From NCBI GenBank assembly GCA_942493045.1, contig OW818665.1:1116001-1180000 (forward strand): 64,000 nt of DNA, written 5' to 3'. The DNA is from Teretinema sp942493045. Its GTDB lineage: Bacteria; Spirochaetota; Spirochaetia; Treponematales; Treponemataceae. This document shows positions 52,508-60,020 of the stretch, piece after piece. Each line of letters starts with the position of its first letter. The stretch's first letter is position 1. Position numbers and translations under genes: made by a program. The notes under the pieces are model-generated. The model did not search any database, had not been told where the DNA came from, and saw nothing but the letters and a program-made list of their open reading frames with translations.

Positions 52508-53212
52508 ATGAAAAAGTCACAAAAAATAGTCTTGATTCTCGTTCTGGCGGCGGCTCTTCCAATCCTCATTCTGGGGACACGGTTGCTGATTGTTTCCTCA
52601 GAGTTTTCGGCGCACCCCAGCGGCGAGGTGCAAAGCGGTCTATTCGCGGTGCGGGACGGGAACGTAAACCTGTATATCCTGGAAAAAAACGGAAAGTACG
52701 CGGTAGTAGACGCCGGAACAAATCTCAAGAACGTCAAAGAGATTTTTGTGAGTTTGGGCATCGATCCCGCGCTCGTCACCGTAGTACTGCTTACGCATAG
52801 CGATTTTGACCATACCGGTTCCGTACCGCTCTTCACGAATGCCGCTGTTTACCTCTCCGAAGCCGAGGAGCGCATGATTAACGGCGCAGTGGCCCGCTTT
52901 CCGTTTATTCACAACCGGCTCAATACCCCCTATCAGTTATTAAAAGACGGCGAGACGGTCACACTCGATCAATGGCAGATACATACCCAGGTGGTGACCG
53001 GCCACACCGTCGGCTCCGCCTACTACACGATCGACGGCCGCTACCTGTTTGTCGGGGATACCGCTCTTAAGGACGGGCAGCTCCATCCTTTCACCAGTCT
53101 GTTCAGCATGAACCGCCCGGAACAGCAGGCCAACCTGGCTACGCTGCGCATGGATGAAGGTGTTGAGCTGATTCTGACAGGCCATCACGGAATAGAGCGG
53201 CGCCTTCAATAA
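52508..53212 (+). CDS. Metallo-beta-lactamase-fold hydrolase, membrane-anchored
   Basis: The product (234 residues) begins with a membrane-spanning or signal helix (IVLILVLAAALPILILG) followed by an MBL-fold domain. Metal ligands are in LTHSDFDHTG (HxDxDH variant), VVTGHTVGS, FVGDTA and LTGHHG. The Asp in place of the second His occurs in several hydrolase groups of this superfamily. The substrate is unknown. The ATG at 52508 is preferred over an in-frame TTG at 52490. Confidence 0.82.
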   Translation: MKKSQKIVLILVLAAALPILILGTRLLIVSSEFSAHPSGEVQSGLFAVRDGNVNLYILEKNGKYAVVDAGTNLKNVKEIFVSLGIDPALVTVVLLTHSDFDHTGSVPLFTNAAVYLSEAEERMINGAVARFPFIHNRLNTPYQLLKDGETVTLDQWQIHTQVVTGHTVGSAYYTIDGRYLFVGDTALKDGQLHPFTSLFSMNRPEQQANLATLRMDEGVELILTGHHGIERRLQ

Positions 53213-53222
53213 AACCGTACTG

Positions 53223-53972
53223 CTAGAAACGGACAGTCAGACCGGCGGTTATATAGTGAAAAAGGGCGAAGGTATACACGTTACCGCCGCCATCGGAACC
53301 GCCTTCCAATACCCGGTAGCCGAGGCGGAGATCCGCGGTCGGCGAGTAGTGATACTGCAAAGCCAGCAGGGCGTCTTCCGCCCGCCCGAAAGGCGTAACC
53401 AGGGCATCGGCGTCCAGCAACAGACTGAAGTTCTCGCTGAAATTCCAGCGCGTCATAAAGTTGATCAGCGGCACGGCACCAAGATCCGAGCGGTGGGCAT
53501 AGGCGCTCTCGCTCATCAGGGCTATGTCGGCGCTGCGAATTTTACCGGTCAAGCCGGCGGCCATAACCAGCGCGTCAGAATTGATAAATGAATAGCGATA
53601 GGTCAGCCGGTAGGAATCAAAGCGGTACACTGAGTCCACCCGGGTACCCGCGGCGAAAGTGATTCCCTGATAGGTCAAGTCGCGGTCGATAACCGCGCTG
53701 CCGCGCACTGTTAAGGGGGCGGCCAGGGCCAGCACTGTGTGACGATCGGCAAAGGTATAGCCGACGCGGATGCGCAGGGCCAGGGCATTGGTCGATGCGG
53801 TGTCATCCTTCAGAGAAATCATTGTACCGGTACCGGAGGGAATATTGACGTCATTGTATCCGGTAAAGGCGGCTCCGCCTTCAATATCCACAAAGGCCTG
53901 GGCGCTCAGGGCCGAAACGGCACAGAGTAAAACGAGAGAGACAAGCTTCATTTTAAAAGTTCGGTTGCGCAT
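53223..53972 (-). CDS. Outer-membrane beta-barrel-like protein
   Basis: The 249-residue product has a signal peptide ending in ALSAQA and then about ten amphipathic strands (LALRIRVGYTF, YRLTYRYSFI, LLALQYHYSP, ADLRLGYRVLEGG). It ends in TVRF, the C-terminal Phe expected of outer-membrane barrels. The function is unknown. AAGGAG lies just before the ATG. The gene converges on the MBL hydrolase gene with 10 bases between stops. Confidence 0.75.
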   Translation of the reverse strand: MRNRTFKMKLVSLVLLCAVSALSAQAFVDIEGGAAFTGYNDVNIPSGTGTMISLKDDTASTNALALRIRVGYTFADRHTVLALAAPLTVRGSAVIDRDLTYQGITFAAGTRVDSVYRFDSYRLTYRYSFINSDALVMAAGLTGKIRSADIALMSESAYAHRSDLGAVPLINFMTRWNFSENFSLLLDADALVTPFGRAEDALLALQYHYSPTADLRLGYRVLEGGSDGGGNVYTFALFHYITAGLTVRF

Positions 53973-54005
53973 TATATGCTCCTTATTAACTACAAATCTT
54001 TAAAT

Positions 54006-54034
54006 AGTATACTTACAAATGTTGCCTAAAGCAA
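54006..54034 (-). promoter_or_regulatory. Promoter of the beta-barrel gene
   Basis: On the minus strand TTGCTT (54034-54029) and TATACT (54011-54006) are 17 bases apart, 33 bases before the ATG, which has an AAGGAG ribosome site. Confidence 0.55.
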
Positions 54035-54077
54035 ACTATCCACCGAGCCCTTCTTATCAGCGCGCTTGTCCTCTTTC

Positions 54078-54106
54078 TTGACAGCCGCTGTGATCTTGAC
54101 TAGTAT
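54078..54106 (+). promoter_or_regulatory. Homoserine dehydrogenase promoter
   Basis: TTGACA (54078-54083) and TAGTAT (54101-54106) are 17 bases apart. The ATG follows 20 bases later after AAGGAT. Confidence 0.65.
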
Positions 54107-54126
54107 CCTTACAATAAGGATAAAAA

Positions 54127-55452
54127 ATGAAAACATTCAAGATTGCCATTTTCGGTTGCGGAACGGTCGGCGGCGGCGTCGCTAAAATCCTGCTTTCACA
54201 CAGTGAAGTACTTGCCAACCGCAGCGGTTTTCAGCTGGAAATCGCCACAATTCTGGATCTGTTCCCCGAAGCAGCTTCCAAACGGCATGGTCTGCCCCGC
54301 AGCCTGTTCTGCGGCTCTACCACCGAGCTTTCCAAGGATGACGCGGCCCGCTTTACCGCCGAAATTCTCGCCGATAAAAGCATCGATCTGGTCGTGGAAA
54401 CTATCGGCGGATCATCTGACTATATATTAAATCTGGTTCTGGCCATCCTTAATTCCGGCAAACACCTGGTCACCGCCAACAAGGCTTTGCTGGCCAAACA
54501 AAACAACATCATACTGGAAACCGCTTTCCGCAACGGCAAGGCTGTCGGTTTTGAAGCGGCGGTCTGCGGCGCCATACCGGTTATCAAAGGCATTAATGAA
54601 TGCATGACCGGTGAAGATATTACCGCCGTAACCGGCATCATGAACGGCACCAGCAACTACATCCTTTCACGCATGACACGCGAGGGGCTGTCGTTCGAGG
54701 CGGCCCTCAAAGGCGCCCAGGAAAAAGGCTATGCCGAGGCCGATCCTTCCCTGGATATCAACGGCGGCGACGCCGGCCACAAATTGTTGATCCTTTTAAA
54801 GATCATCTTCAGTATCGACGCCGCTGTGGGCAGCTTTCCGGTATTGGGCATCGACACCATTACTGCGGAAGATACCCGTTTCGCCGAAGAAGTGGGCTCG
54901 GTCATCAAACTGATCTGCTTCGCGAAAAAGGAAGGTCAGGGAGTATACGCTACGGTGCGCCCGATGCTGGTTAAGAAAGATAACGTCCTCTCCGATATCA
55001 ACGGCGCCACCAATGCCGTTTCCCTGCAAGGCGTTCATTCGCAGGGCAATGTTTTTATCGGACAGGGCGCCGGCTCCCTGGAAACCGGCAGCGCCATCGT
55101 CTCGGACATCGTTTTCATTGCCCGTTACGGACAAGCCGCGCTGCGCAGTTATCAGACCAACGGCTTAAAACTACTGCCATTTGATGAGCTGATAATGCCC
55201 TACACTATCATTTTTGACACTGCCGACGTTCCCGGTATTACCGGTCTGGTAACCACGGCTATCGGAGCCGAGAAAATCAACATTGATACTGTCAGTCACA
55301 ATTTGCGGCCCTCCGAAGATTCCGGCGCCCTGTTTGCCATTACCACCAAGCCCTGCACCTTTGCCCAGATCCGGCGCGCAATTGATGCCATTAAGAAAGC
55401 CGACGCCTCGGCTCTGATTGTGGAACCGAAAATAATCCCGATCCTGAGCTAG
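54127..55452 (+). CDS. hom: Homoserine dehydrogenase with ACT domain
   Basis: The 441-residue NAD(P)-dependent enzyme reduces aspartate semialdehyde to homoserine for threonine and methionine synthesis. The Rossmann start is IFGCGTVGGGVA, followed by VTANKALLA and GIMNGTSNYIL with the substrate-binding region EADPSLDINGGDAGHK; Lys ligands are intact. The C-terminal ACT domain (about 360-441; TIIFDTADVPGITG) suggests threonine feedback. It stands alone with its own promoter. Confidence 0.95.
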   Translation: MKTFKIAIFGCGTVGGGVAKILLSHSEVLANRSGFQLEIATILDLFPEAASKRHGLPRSLFCGSTTELSKDDAARFTAEILADKSIDLVVETIGGSSDYILNLVLAILNSGKHLVTANKALLAKQNNIILETAFRNGKAVGFEAAVCGAIPVIKGINECMTGEDITAVTGIMNGTSNYILSRMTREGLSFEAALKGAQEKGYAEADPSLDINGGDAGHKLLILLKIIFSIDAAVGSFPVLGIDTITAEDTRFAEEVGSVIKLICFAKKEGQGVYATVRPMLVKKDNVLSDINGATNAVSLQGVHSQGNVFIGQGAGSLETGSAIVSDIVFIARYGQAALRSYQTNGLKLLPFDELIMPYTIIFDTADVPGITGLVTTAIGAEKINIDTVSHNLRPSEDSGALFAITTKPCTFAQIRRAIDAIKKADASALIVEPKIIPILS

Positions 55453-55503
55453 AGCGCGGTCGTCTGTCCCGGGAAAAAAACTTCCCCGGCCGGGAGCGAA
55501 TCA

Positions 55504-55512
55504 TGATATAAT
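55504..55512 (+). promoter_or_regulatory. Extended -10 promoter of the TRAP operon
   Basis: TGATATAAT is a perfect extended -10 element 30 bases before the dctP ATG. No convincing -35 box is visible, as is usual for this promoter type. Confidence 0.5.
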
Positions 55513-55542
55513 TCCTGATAAATTTACTTCAGGAGTCATATT

Positions 55543-56544
55543 ATGAAACGTATTCTGTCCCTCGCCCTGGCCGGCGCCCTACTCTTTTTCTCAGGCTGCG
55601 CCAAAAATGATACAATAGCGCTGTCCTACAGCATCTTTTTCCCGGCTACCCACTCTCAGGCCCAGGCCGCGGAACAGTGGGCCAGGGAGATTGAAAAGCG
55701 CACCGATGGCCGGGTAAAAATCACCCTGTATCCGGGCGAAACCCTCTCCAAAGCCGCCCAATGCTATGACGGCGTTGTTTCTGGTGTGTCGGACATCGGC
55801 ATGAGCGCCTTCGCCTACACCCGCGGTCGCTTCCCTCTTCTGGAAGCCCTGGATCTGCCGGTCGGCTATCCGGATGGAAAAACGGCAACACGAATCGCCA
55901 ATGCCATCGTTGAGAAATATCAACCAGAAGAATTGAGCGAAGTTAAGGTACTTTATCTGCACGGTCATGGCCCCGGCATCCTGGCAACGAGTAAAAATAT
56001 TAACACTATGCGCGATATCGCCGCTTTAAAAATCCGGGCCACCGGCCTTTCCGCCAAAATTGTCACCGCCCTGGGAGCCACACCCATTTCCATGAGTCAG
56101 GGCGAAACGTACGAAGCCCTGCAGAAAGGTGTTGTTGACGCCACCCTCTGCCCCGTAGAAACCCTCAAAGGCTGGAAGCAGGGTGAGGTGATAAACTACG
56201 TAGTCAATACCCGCGCCATCGGCTATACCACATCAATGTACGCCGTCATGAATAAAGCCAAATGGGAAGCCCTCCCCAAAGACATTCAGGAAATCTTCAA
56301 TGACGTAAACCGCGAGTGGATTGAGATTCAGGGCGAAGCCTGGGACGCCAGCGATCGGGAAGGAACTGAGTTTGTGACCTCGCTCGGCCATACCTTTGTG
56401 GATCTGAGCGCGGCCGATGAAACGGCCATGGTAAAGGCTGTTCAGCCCATCCTTGACGAATACGTCAGCGCCGCCGCCGCCAAGAATCTTCCCGGACAGG
56501 CGGTGCTCGCCGATATCAAGGCCCTGCTTGGCGGAGCGAACTGA
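55543..56544 (+). CDS. dctP: TRAP transporter substrate-binding lipoprotein
   Basis: The 333-residue DctP-family protein has a lipobox (FFSGC) rather than a normal signal peptide, so it is tethered to the membrane. The family motifs are visible: SQAQAAEQWAREIEKRT, YPGETL, KIRATG with the carboxylate-binding Arg, and GVVDATLCPVETL. The Arg suggests an organic acid substrate, but the compound is unknown. AGGAG precedes the ATG. dctQ follows after 2 bases. Confidence 0.92.
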   Translation: MKRILSLALAGALLFFSGCAKNDTIALSYSIFFPATHSQAQAAEQWAREIEKRTDGRVKITLYPGETLSKAAQCYDGVVSGVSDIGMSAFAYTRGRFPLLEALDLPVGYPDGKTATRIANAIVEKYQPEELSEVKVLYLHGHGPGILATSKNINTMRDIAALKIRATGLSAKIVTALGATPISMSQGETYEALQKGVVDATLCPVETLKGWKQGEVINYVVNTRAIGYTTSMYAVMNKAKWEALPKDIQEIFNDVNREWIEIQGEAWDASDREGTEFVTSLGHTFVDLSAADETAMVKAVQPILDEYVSAAAAKNLPGQAVLADIKALLGGAN

Positions 56545-56546
56545 AA

Positions 56547-57044
56547 ATGAACGCCATTACAGAGCGGCTGTATAACCCGGTTCGGAAAATCATACTGGCC
56601 CTGGCCATGCTAGCCGGACTGGCCATTCTGGCGATGATAGCGGTAACCGCCGTCGATATCGGCTTACGACTCTTCAAGGGCGCCCTGCGCGGGGCCTACG
56701 ATATTGTACGAGTGGGCGCGGTTATCGCCATCAGCTGTTCGCTGCCCTATGTGACGGCGATCAAGGGTCATATCGCCATCGAGTTTTTCTATCACCGCTT
56801 TTCACCAAAAGGCCGGCTGGTACTGGACAGTTCTTTCCGGATCATCTCGCTGGCGCTCTTTGCCGTGCTGTGCATTCGTTCCGCGCTCTACGGAAACATG
56901 CTGCTCGCCAGCGCCCAGGTGATGCCGACCCTTTCCATTCCGGTGTTCTGGATACCCTGGTTAATCAGCCTGTGCTTTGCCCTGATCTTTTTAACCGTCC
57001 TGTATCATCTGCTGCATCCCGGCAAGGAGCTGATTAAACTATGA
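56547..57044 (+). CDS. dctQ: TRAP transporter small permease
   Basis: The 165-residue protein has four predicted membrane helices as in DctQ, including LAMLAGLAILAMIAVTAVDI and ISLALFAVLCIRSAL. It couples the binding protein and the large permease. It overlaps dctM by 4 bases. Confidence 0.9.
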   Translation: MNAITERLYNPVRKIILALAMLAGLAILAMIAVTAVDIGLRLFKGALRGAYDIVRVGAVIAISCSLPYVTAIKGHIAIEFFYHRFSPKGRLVLDSSFRIISLALFAVLCIRSALYGNMLLASAQVMPTLSIPVFWIPWLISLCFALIFLTVLYHLLHPGKELIKL

Positions 57045-58342
57045 CACCAATACAAGTCGGACTGTTGGGCTGCGTTCTGCTTTTTGTTTTACTCTTTTCC
57101 AGTATGCCTGTAGCCTTCGCGATGCTGGCCGCCGGACTCGCCGGTTTTGCCCTGATTGTTACCCCCCAGGCGGCAGCCAGCATGGTGACAGCTGAACTGT
57201 TTGACACCTTCTCCTCCTACAACCTGACGGTAATCCCGCTGTTTGTTCTGATGGGACAGGCTGCCTTCCATGCCGGGATCAGCACCAAGCTGTTCAAGGC
57301 CGCCTATACCTGGATTGGTCACCTGCCCGGCGGGCTGGCCATGGCCACGGTGGCCGCCTGCGCCGGCTTCGGCGCTATCAGCGGCTCCGGCCCGGCCACT
57401 GCCGCGACCATGGCTGCCGTCGCTTTACCGGAAATGCGCCGCTACGGCTACTCCGATGAACTGGCCAGCGGCGCGGTAGCTTCCGGGGGCAGCCTCGGCA
57501 TGCTCATCCCGCCAAGTGTAGTTTTCATTGTCTATGCCCTGATGACCGAACAATCCATCGGCGCGCTTTTTCTGGCTGGCATAATTCCCGGAATCATCAT
57601 GAGCATCTTATTTTGTCTTTCCATTTTTGTGCGCTGTCTGCGCAATCCCGCGCTCGGCCCGGTAGGTCCGCGCTCCAGCTGGAAAGATAGATTTATATCC
57701 CTGACCGGAGTCATCGAAACACTGATACTATTCGGTTTTGTAATGGGCGGAATGTTCGGCGGTCTGTTTACGCCGATCGAGGCCGCCGCAGTCGGCGCCG
57801 GAGGCAGCCTGCTGATTGCCCTGGTCAAAGGCAAGCTGAATATGGCCGTACTCCAGAAAATTCTGCTGGAAACGGTGCGGACTTCCGGCATGATCTTTTT
57901 TATCGTCGCTGCCGCTGTGGTTTTCGGACGCTTTTTGGCAGTCTCCCAGATTCCTTTTACCGTGGCTACCTGGTTCGCGAATCTGCCGCTGCCCGGCTTT
58001 CTGATTATGGCGCTAATCGTTGTTTTCTTTCTCTTCATGGGCTGCTTTATCGACGCCCTGGCCTTGGTCCTGCTGACCATCCCGATTTTCTATCCCGTCA
58101 TCAAAGCCCTGCACTATGATCCAATCTGGTTCGGCGTCATGGTAGTCGTAATTACCCAGATGGGCGTAATTACTCCTCCTGTCGGCGTGAATGTGTATGT
58201 AGTCAGCGGCATAGAGCGCTCTCTCAGTCTGCAGACCATTTTCCGCGGCGCCCTGCCCTTCCTGTACATGATGATACTGTTCGCGGTCCTGTTGATGCTG
58301 TTCCCGCAGATGGCCCTCTTCCTGCCCAATTTAGGCCGTTAG
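57041..58342 (+). CDS. dctM: TRAP transporter large permease
   Basis: The 433-residue DctM protein has about twelve helices and the family motifs: PVAFAMLAAGLAGF, GFGAISGSGPATAATM and GGSLGMLIPPSVVFIVY in the first half, with PPVGVNVYVVSGI near the end. It is a Na+-coupled carrier. It starts inside the dctQ stop, and uspA follows 10 bases later. Confidence 0.95.
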   Translation: MTPIQVGLLGCVLLFVLLFSSMPVAFAMLAAGLAGFALIVTPQAAASMVTAELFDTFSSYNLTVIPLFVLMGQAAFHAGISTKLFKAAYTWIGHLPGGLAMATVAACAGFGAISGSGPATAATMAAVALPEMRRYGYSDELASGAVASGGSLGMLIPPSVVFIVYALMTEQSIGALFLAGIIPGIIMSILFCLSIFVRCLRNPALGPVGPRSSWKDRFISLTGVIETLILFGFVMGGMFGGLFTPIEAAAVGAGGSLLIALVKGKLNMAVLQKILLETVRTSGMIFFIVAAAVVFGRFLAVSQIPFTVATWFANLPLPGFLIMALIVVFFLFMGCFIDALALVLLTIPIFYPVIKALHYDPIWFGVMVVVITQMGVITPPVGVNVYVVSGIERSLSLQTIFRGALPFLYMMILFAVLLMLFPQMALFLPNLGR

Positions 58343-58352
58343 GAGTTTTGGT

Positions 58353-58829
58353 ATGAAAGATTTTACACTTTTCAAGCGGATTTTATTCTGCACCGATTTC
58401 TCTCCGGAAGCGGCGGCCGCCTTTCCGTACGCCCTTTCGCTCAGTGAAGCCTGCGCGGACGCGGTGCTGATAATCTTCCATGTCATACCGGAACCGGACG
58501 CTCAATTCTGGAAAACATATATTTATGAAATTGATCAGGTTGATGATAAGGCTAAGCATGACATCGACCGGCAGATGCAGGAAGACTATCTATCCAGGAT
58601 ACCCGATTCGCAGCATTATGAAACCCGCATCGCCGTAGGACAGGCCGGACAGCTGATCCTGAAAACAGTTACTGAAGAAAAAATCGACCTGATTGTAATC
58701 GGCCGCTCGGAGTCCGGCAGCGCCGGTTCATTTTTCTTCAGTGACGGCACCAAGACCGCCCTGCAAAAAGTATCCTGTCCGGTTTTAATCGTTCCGGATG
58801 TTCCTGTTTCCAAAAGGAAAAAATCATGA
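58353..58829 (+). CDS. Universal stress protein (UspA family)
   Basis: The 158-residue UspA-fold protein has the ATP-binding-type C-terminal motif IVIGRSESGSAGSFFFSDGTKTAL in part, followed by CPVLIVPD. Position after dctM recalls the TeaD-like UspA proteins that control TRAP transporters; this is inference. TAGGAG precedes the ATG. The stop overlaps the glycine-rich lipoprotein gene by 4 bases (ATGA). Confidence 0.88.
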   Translation: MKDFTLFKRILFCTDFSPEAAAAFPYALSLSEACADAVLIIFHVIPEPDAQFWKTYIYEIDQVDDKAKHDIDRQMQEDYLSRIPDSQHYETRIAVGQAGQLILKTVTEEKIDLIVIGRSESGSAGSFFFSDGTKTALQKVSCPVLIVPDVPVSKRKKS

Positions 58830-59896
58830 GAAGATTGGTAAAATATTTTATTGCAGCCTTGCTTCTGACCGGCCTGATGCTGTCCTGCGCCTCATACCGG
58901 CCGATCGCTGAGATCAAGGACGTTGCCGATGTCGACTGGGAACTTCGCTTTGGTCAGAGTATCCGGGGACCTGAGGCTTCCGCCGAAACGCTCCACCTGG
59001 GACAGAATTACGCTATCGCCGTCCGGTACAAAGTGATTAAAAAAGGAAAGGAATCCTGGCGGGAATTATATAACAATACCGGCATCAGTTTTTCCGTTTC
59101 CAGCGCGGCCTTCGGAGGTTCTTTTCCGCTGCTCCAGACGCCTACCGATCCCTTCTACATCTTTAATACCGAACCGGTTTTTTTGACAGTTCACTTCCCG
59201 CCGTCAGTCGGCAAGGATGTTACCAAAGAAATCAAAATCGTACCGGCTTCTTTTTTCCCTTCTTTTTTCGGCGAAAAAGGATCAGATGGAAATGATGGCC
59301 TGCCTGCCAGTCCGGATGGTGAAGACGGTTATGACGGCAGGGATGGAAAAAATGCCGATCTGGAAATAGCGCATTATAATACGGCGGGTACAGCCTATGA
59401 ACAAGCAGGCTCGCTGATCATCGTTAATGACCTCAAGTCTGCGCAAACCTGGCTGCTCAGCCCTCAAAGTGAACGCCTGCAGATTGACGCTTCCGGCGGC
59501 AGAGGCGGCGACGGCGGCGATGGCGCCGATATGACTCTGGCGGAAGACTCCACCAGCGACAGAATAAACGGCGGAGACGGCGGACGGGGCGGAGACGGCG
59601 GACGCGGCGGCATTGTGCATATTGTTTTCGCTCAAGGCGGCAATATCCAAAACGTTCTGAAAGTATCGGTAGCCGGCGGATTTGCCGGTAAAGGCGGAGA
59701 GGGAGGAAGCGGTGAAAAACGCCGGCAGGACAACATCCTGCTGGATATACTTGTGTCTTTTATCGTTGACGGTTCCGACGGCGATGACGGCAGTATCGGT
59801 TCTGACGGACGTTATTACACCGAAACAAAAGCGCTCGACAGCATGTTCCTCAATATCAACAGTCCCTATTTTGAGCGCTCACGGCTTGAACCTTAA
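58826..59896 (+). CDS. Lipoprotein with a glycine-rich, collagen-like region
   Basis: The 356-residue product has a type II signal peptide (lipobox LSC, Cys at about residue 21) and a first half of strands that I do not recognise. The middle and end hold Gly/Asp-rich runs (GSDGNDGLPAS, GEDGYDGRDGKN, GGRGGDGGDGAD, GGDGGRGGDGGRGG, GGEGGSG). Such runs form extended or Ca-binding structures in other proteins. It is joined to uspA by an ATGA overlap, so it is probably part of the TRAP transcript. Function unknown. Confidence 0.72.
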   Translation: MRRLVKYFIAALLLTGLMLSCASYRPIAEIKDVADVDWELRFGQSIRGPEASAETLHLGQNYAIAVRYKVIKKGKESWRELYNNTGISFSVSSAAFGGSFPLLQTPTDPFYIFNTEPVFLTVHFPPSVGKDVTKEIKIVPASFFPSFFGEKGSDGNDGLPASPDGEDGYDGRDGKNADLEIAHYNTAGTAYEQAGSLIIVNDLKSAQTWLLSPQSERLQIDASGGRGGDGGDGADMTLAEDSTSDRINGGDGGRGGDGGRGGIVHIVFAQGGNIQNVLKVSVAGGFAGKGGEGGSGEKRRQDNILLDILVSFIVDGSDGDDGSIGSDGRYYTETKALDSMFLNINSPYFERSRLEP

Positions 59897-59911
59897 AACA
59901 GTTCGGGGATA

Positions 59912-59951
59912 AAAAATAACGGGCAGGACAACCTTTCGGTCAGCCTGCCCG
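59912..59951 (-). terminator. Terminator of the debranching enzyme gene
   Basis: On the minus strand CGGGCAGG (59951-59944) pairs with CCTGCCCG (59927-59920); inner ACC-GAAA-GGT also pairs, and a T-rich run follows at 59919-59912. It lies 70 bases after the stop of the debranching gene. Confidence 0.7.
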
Positions 59952-60020
59952 GGAGGAATGGGTCAGTATCAAGTTCAGCAGGGTGTTGAAGCCATCGGGC
60001 TATTCAACACCCGCTTATTC

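Noticed and set aside
59981..60012. GGGTGTTGAA...TTCAACACCC inverted repeat
   Set aside because: A 10-bp stem without a T-run in either direction; the real terminator is at 59912-59951. Its role is unknown.
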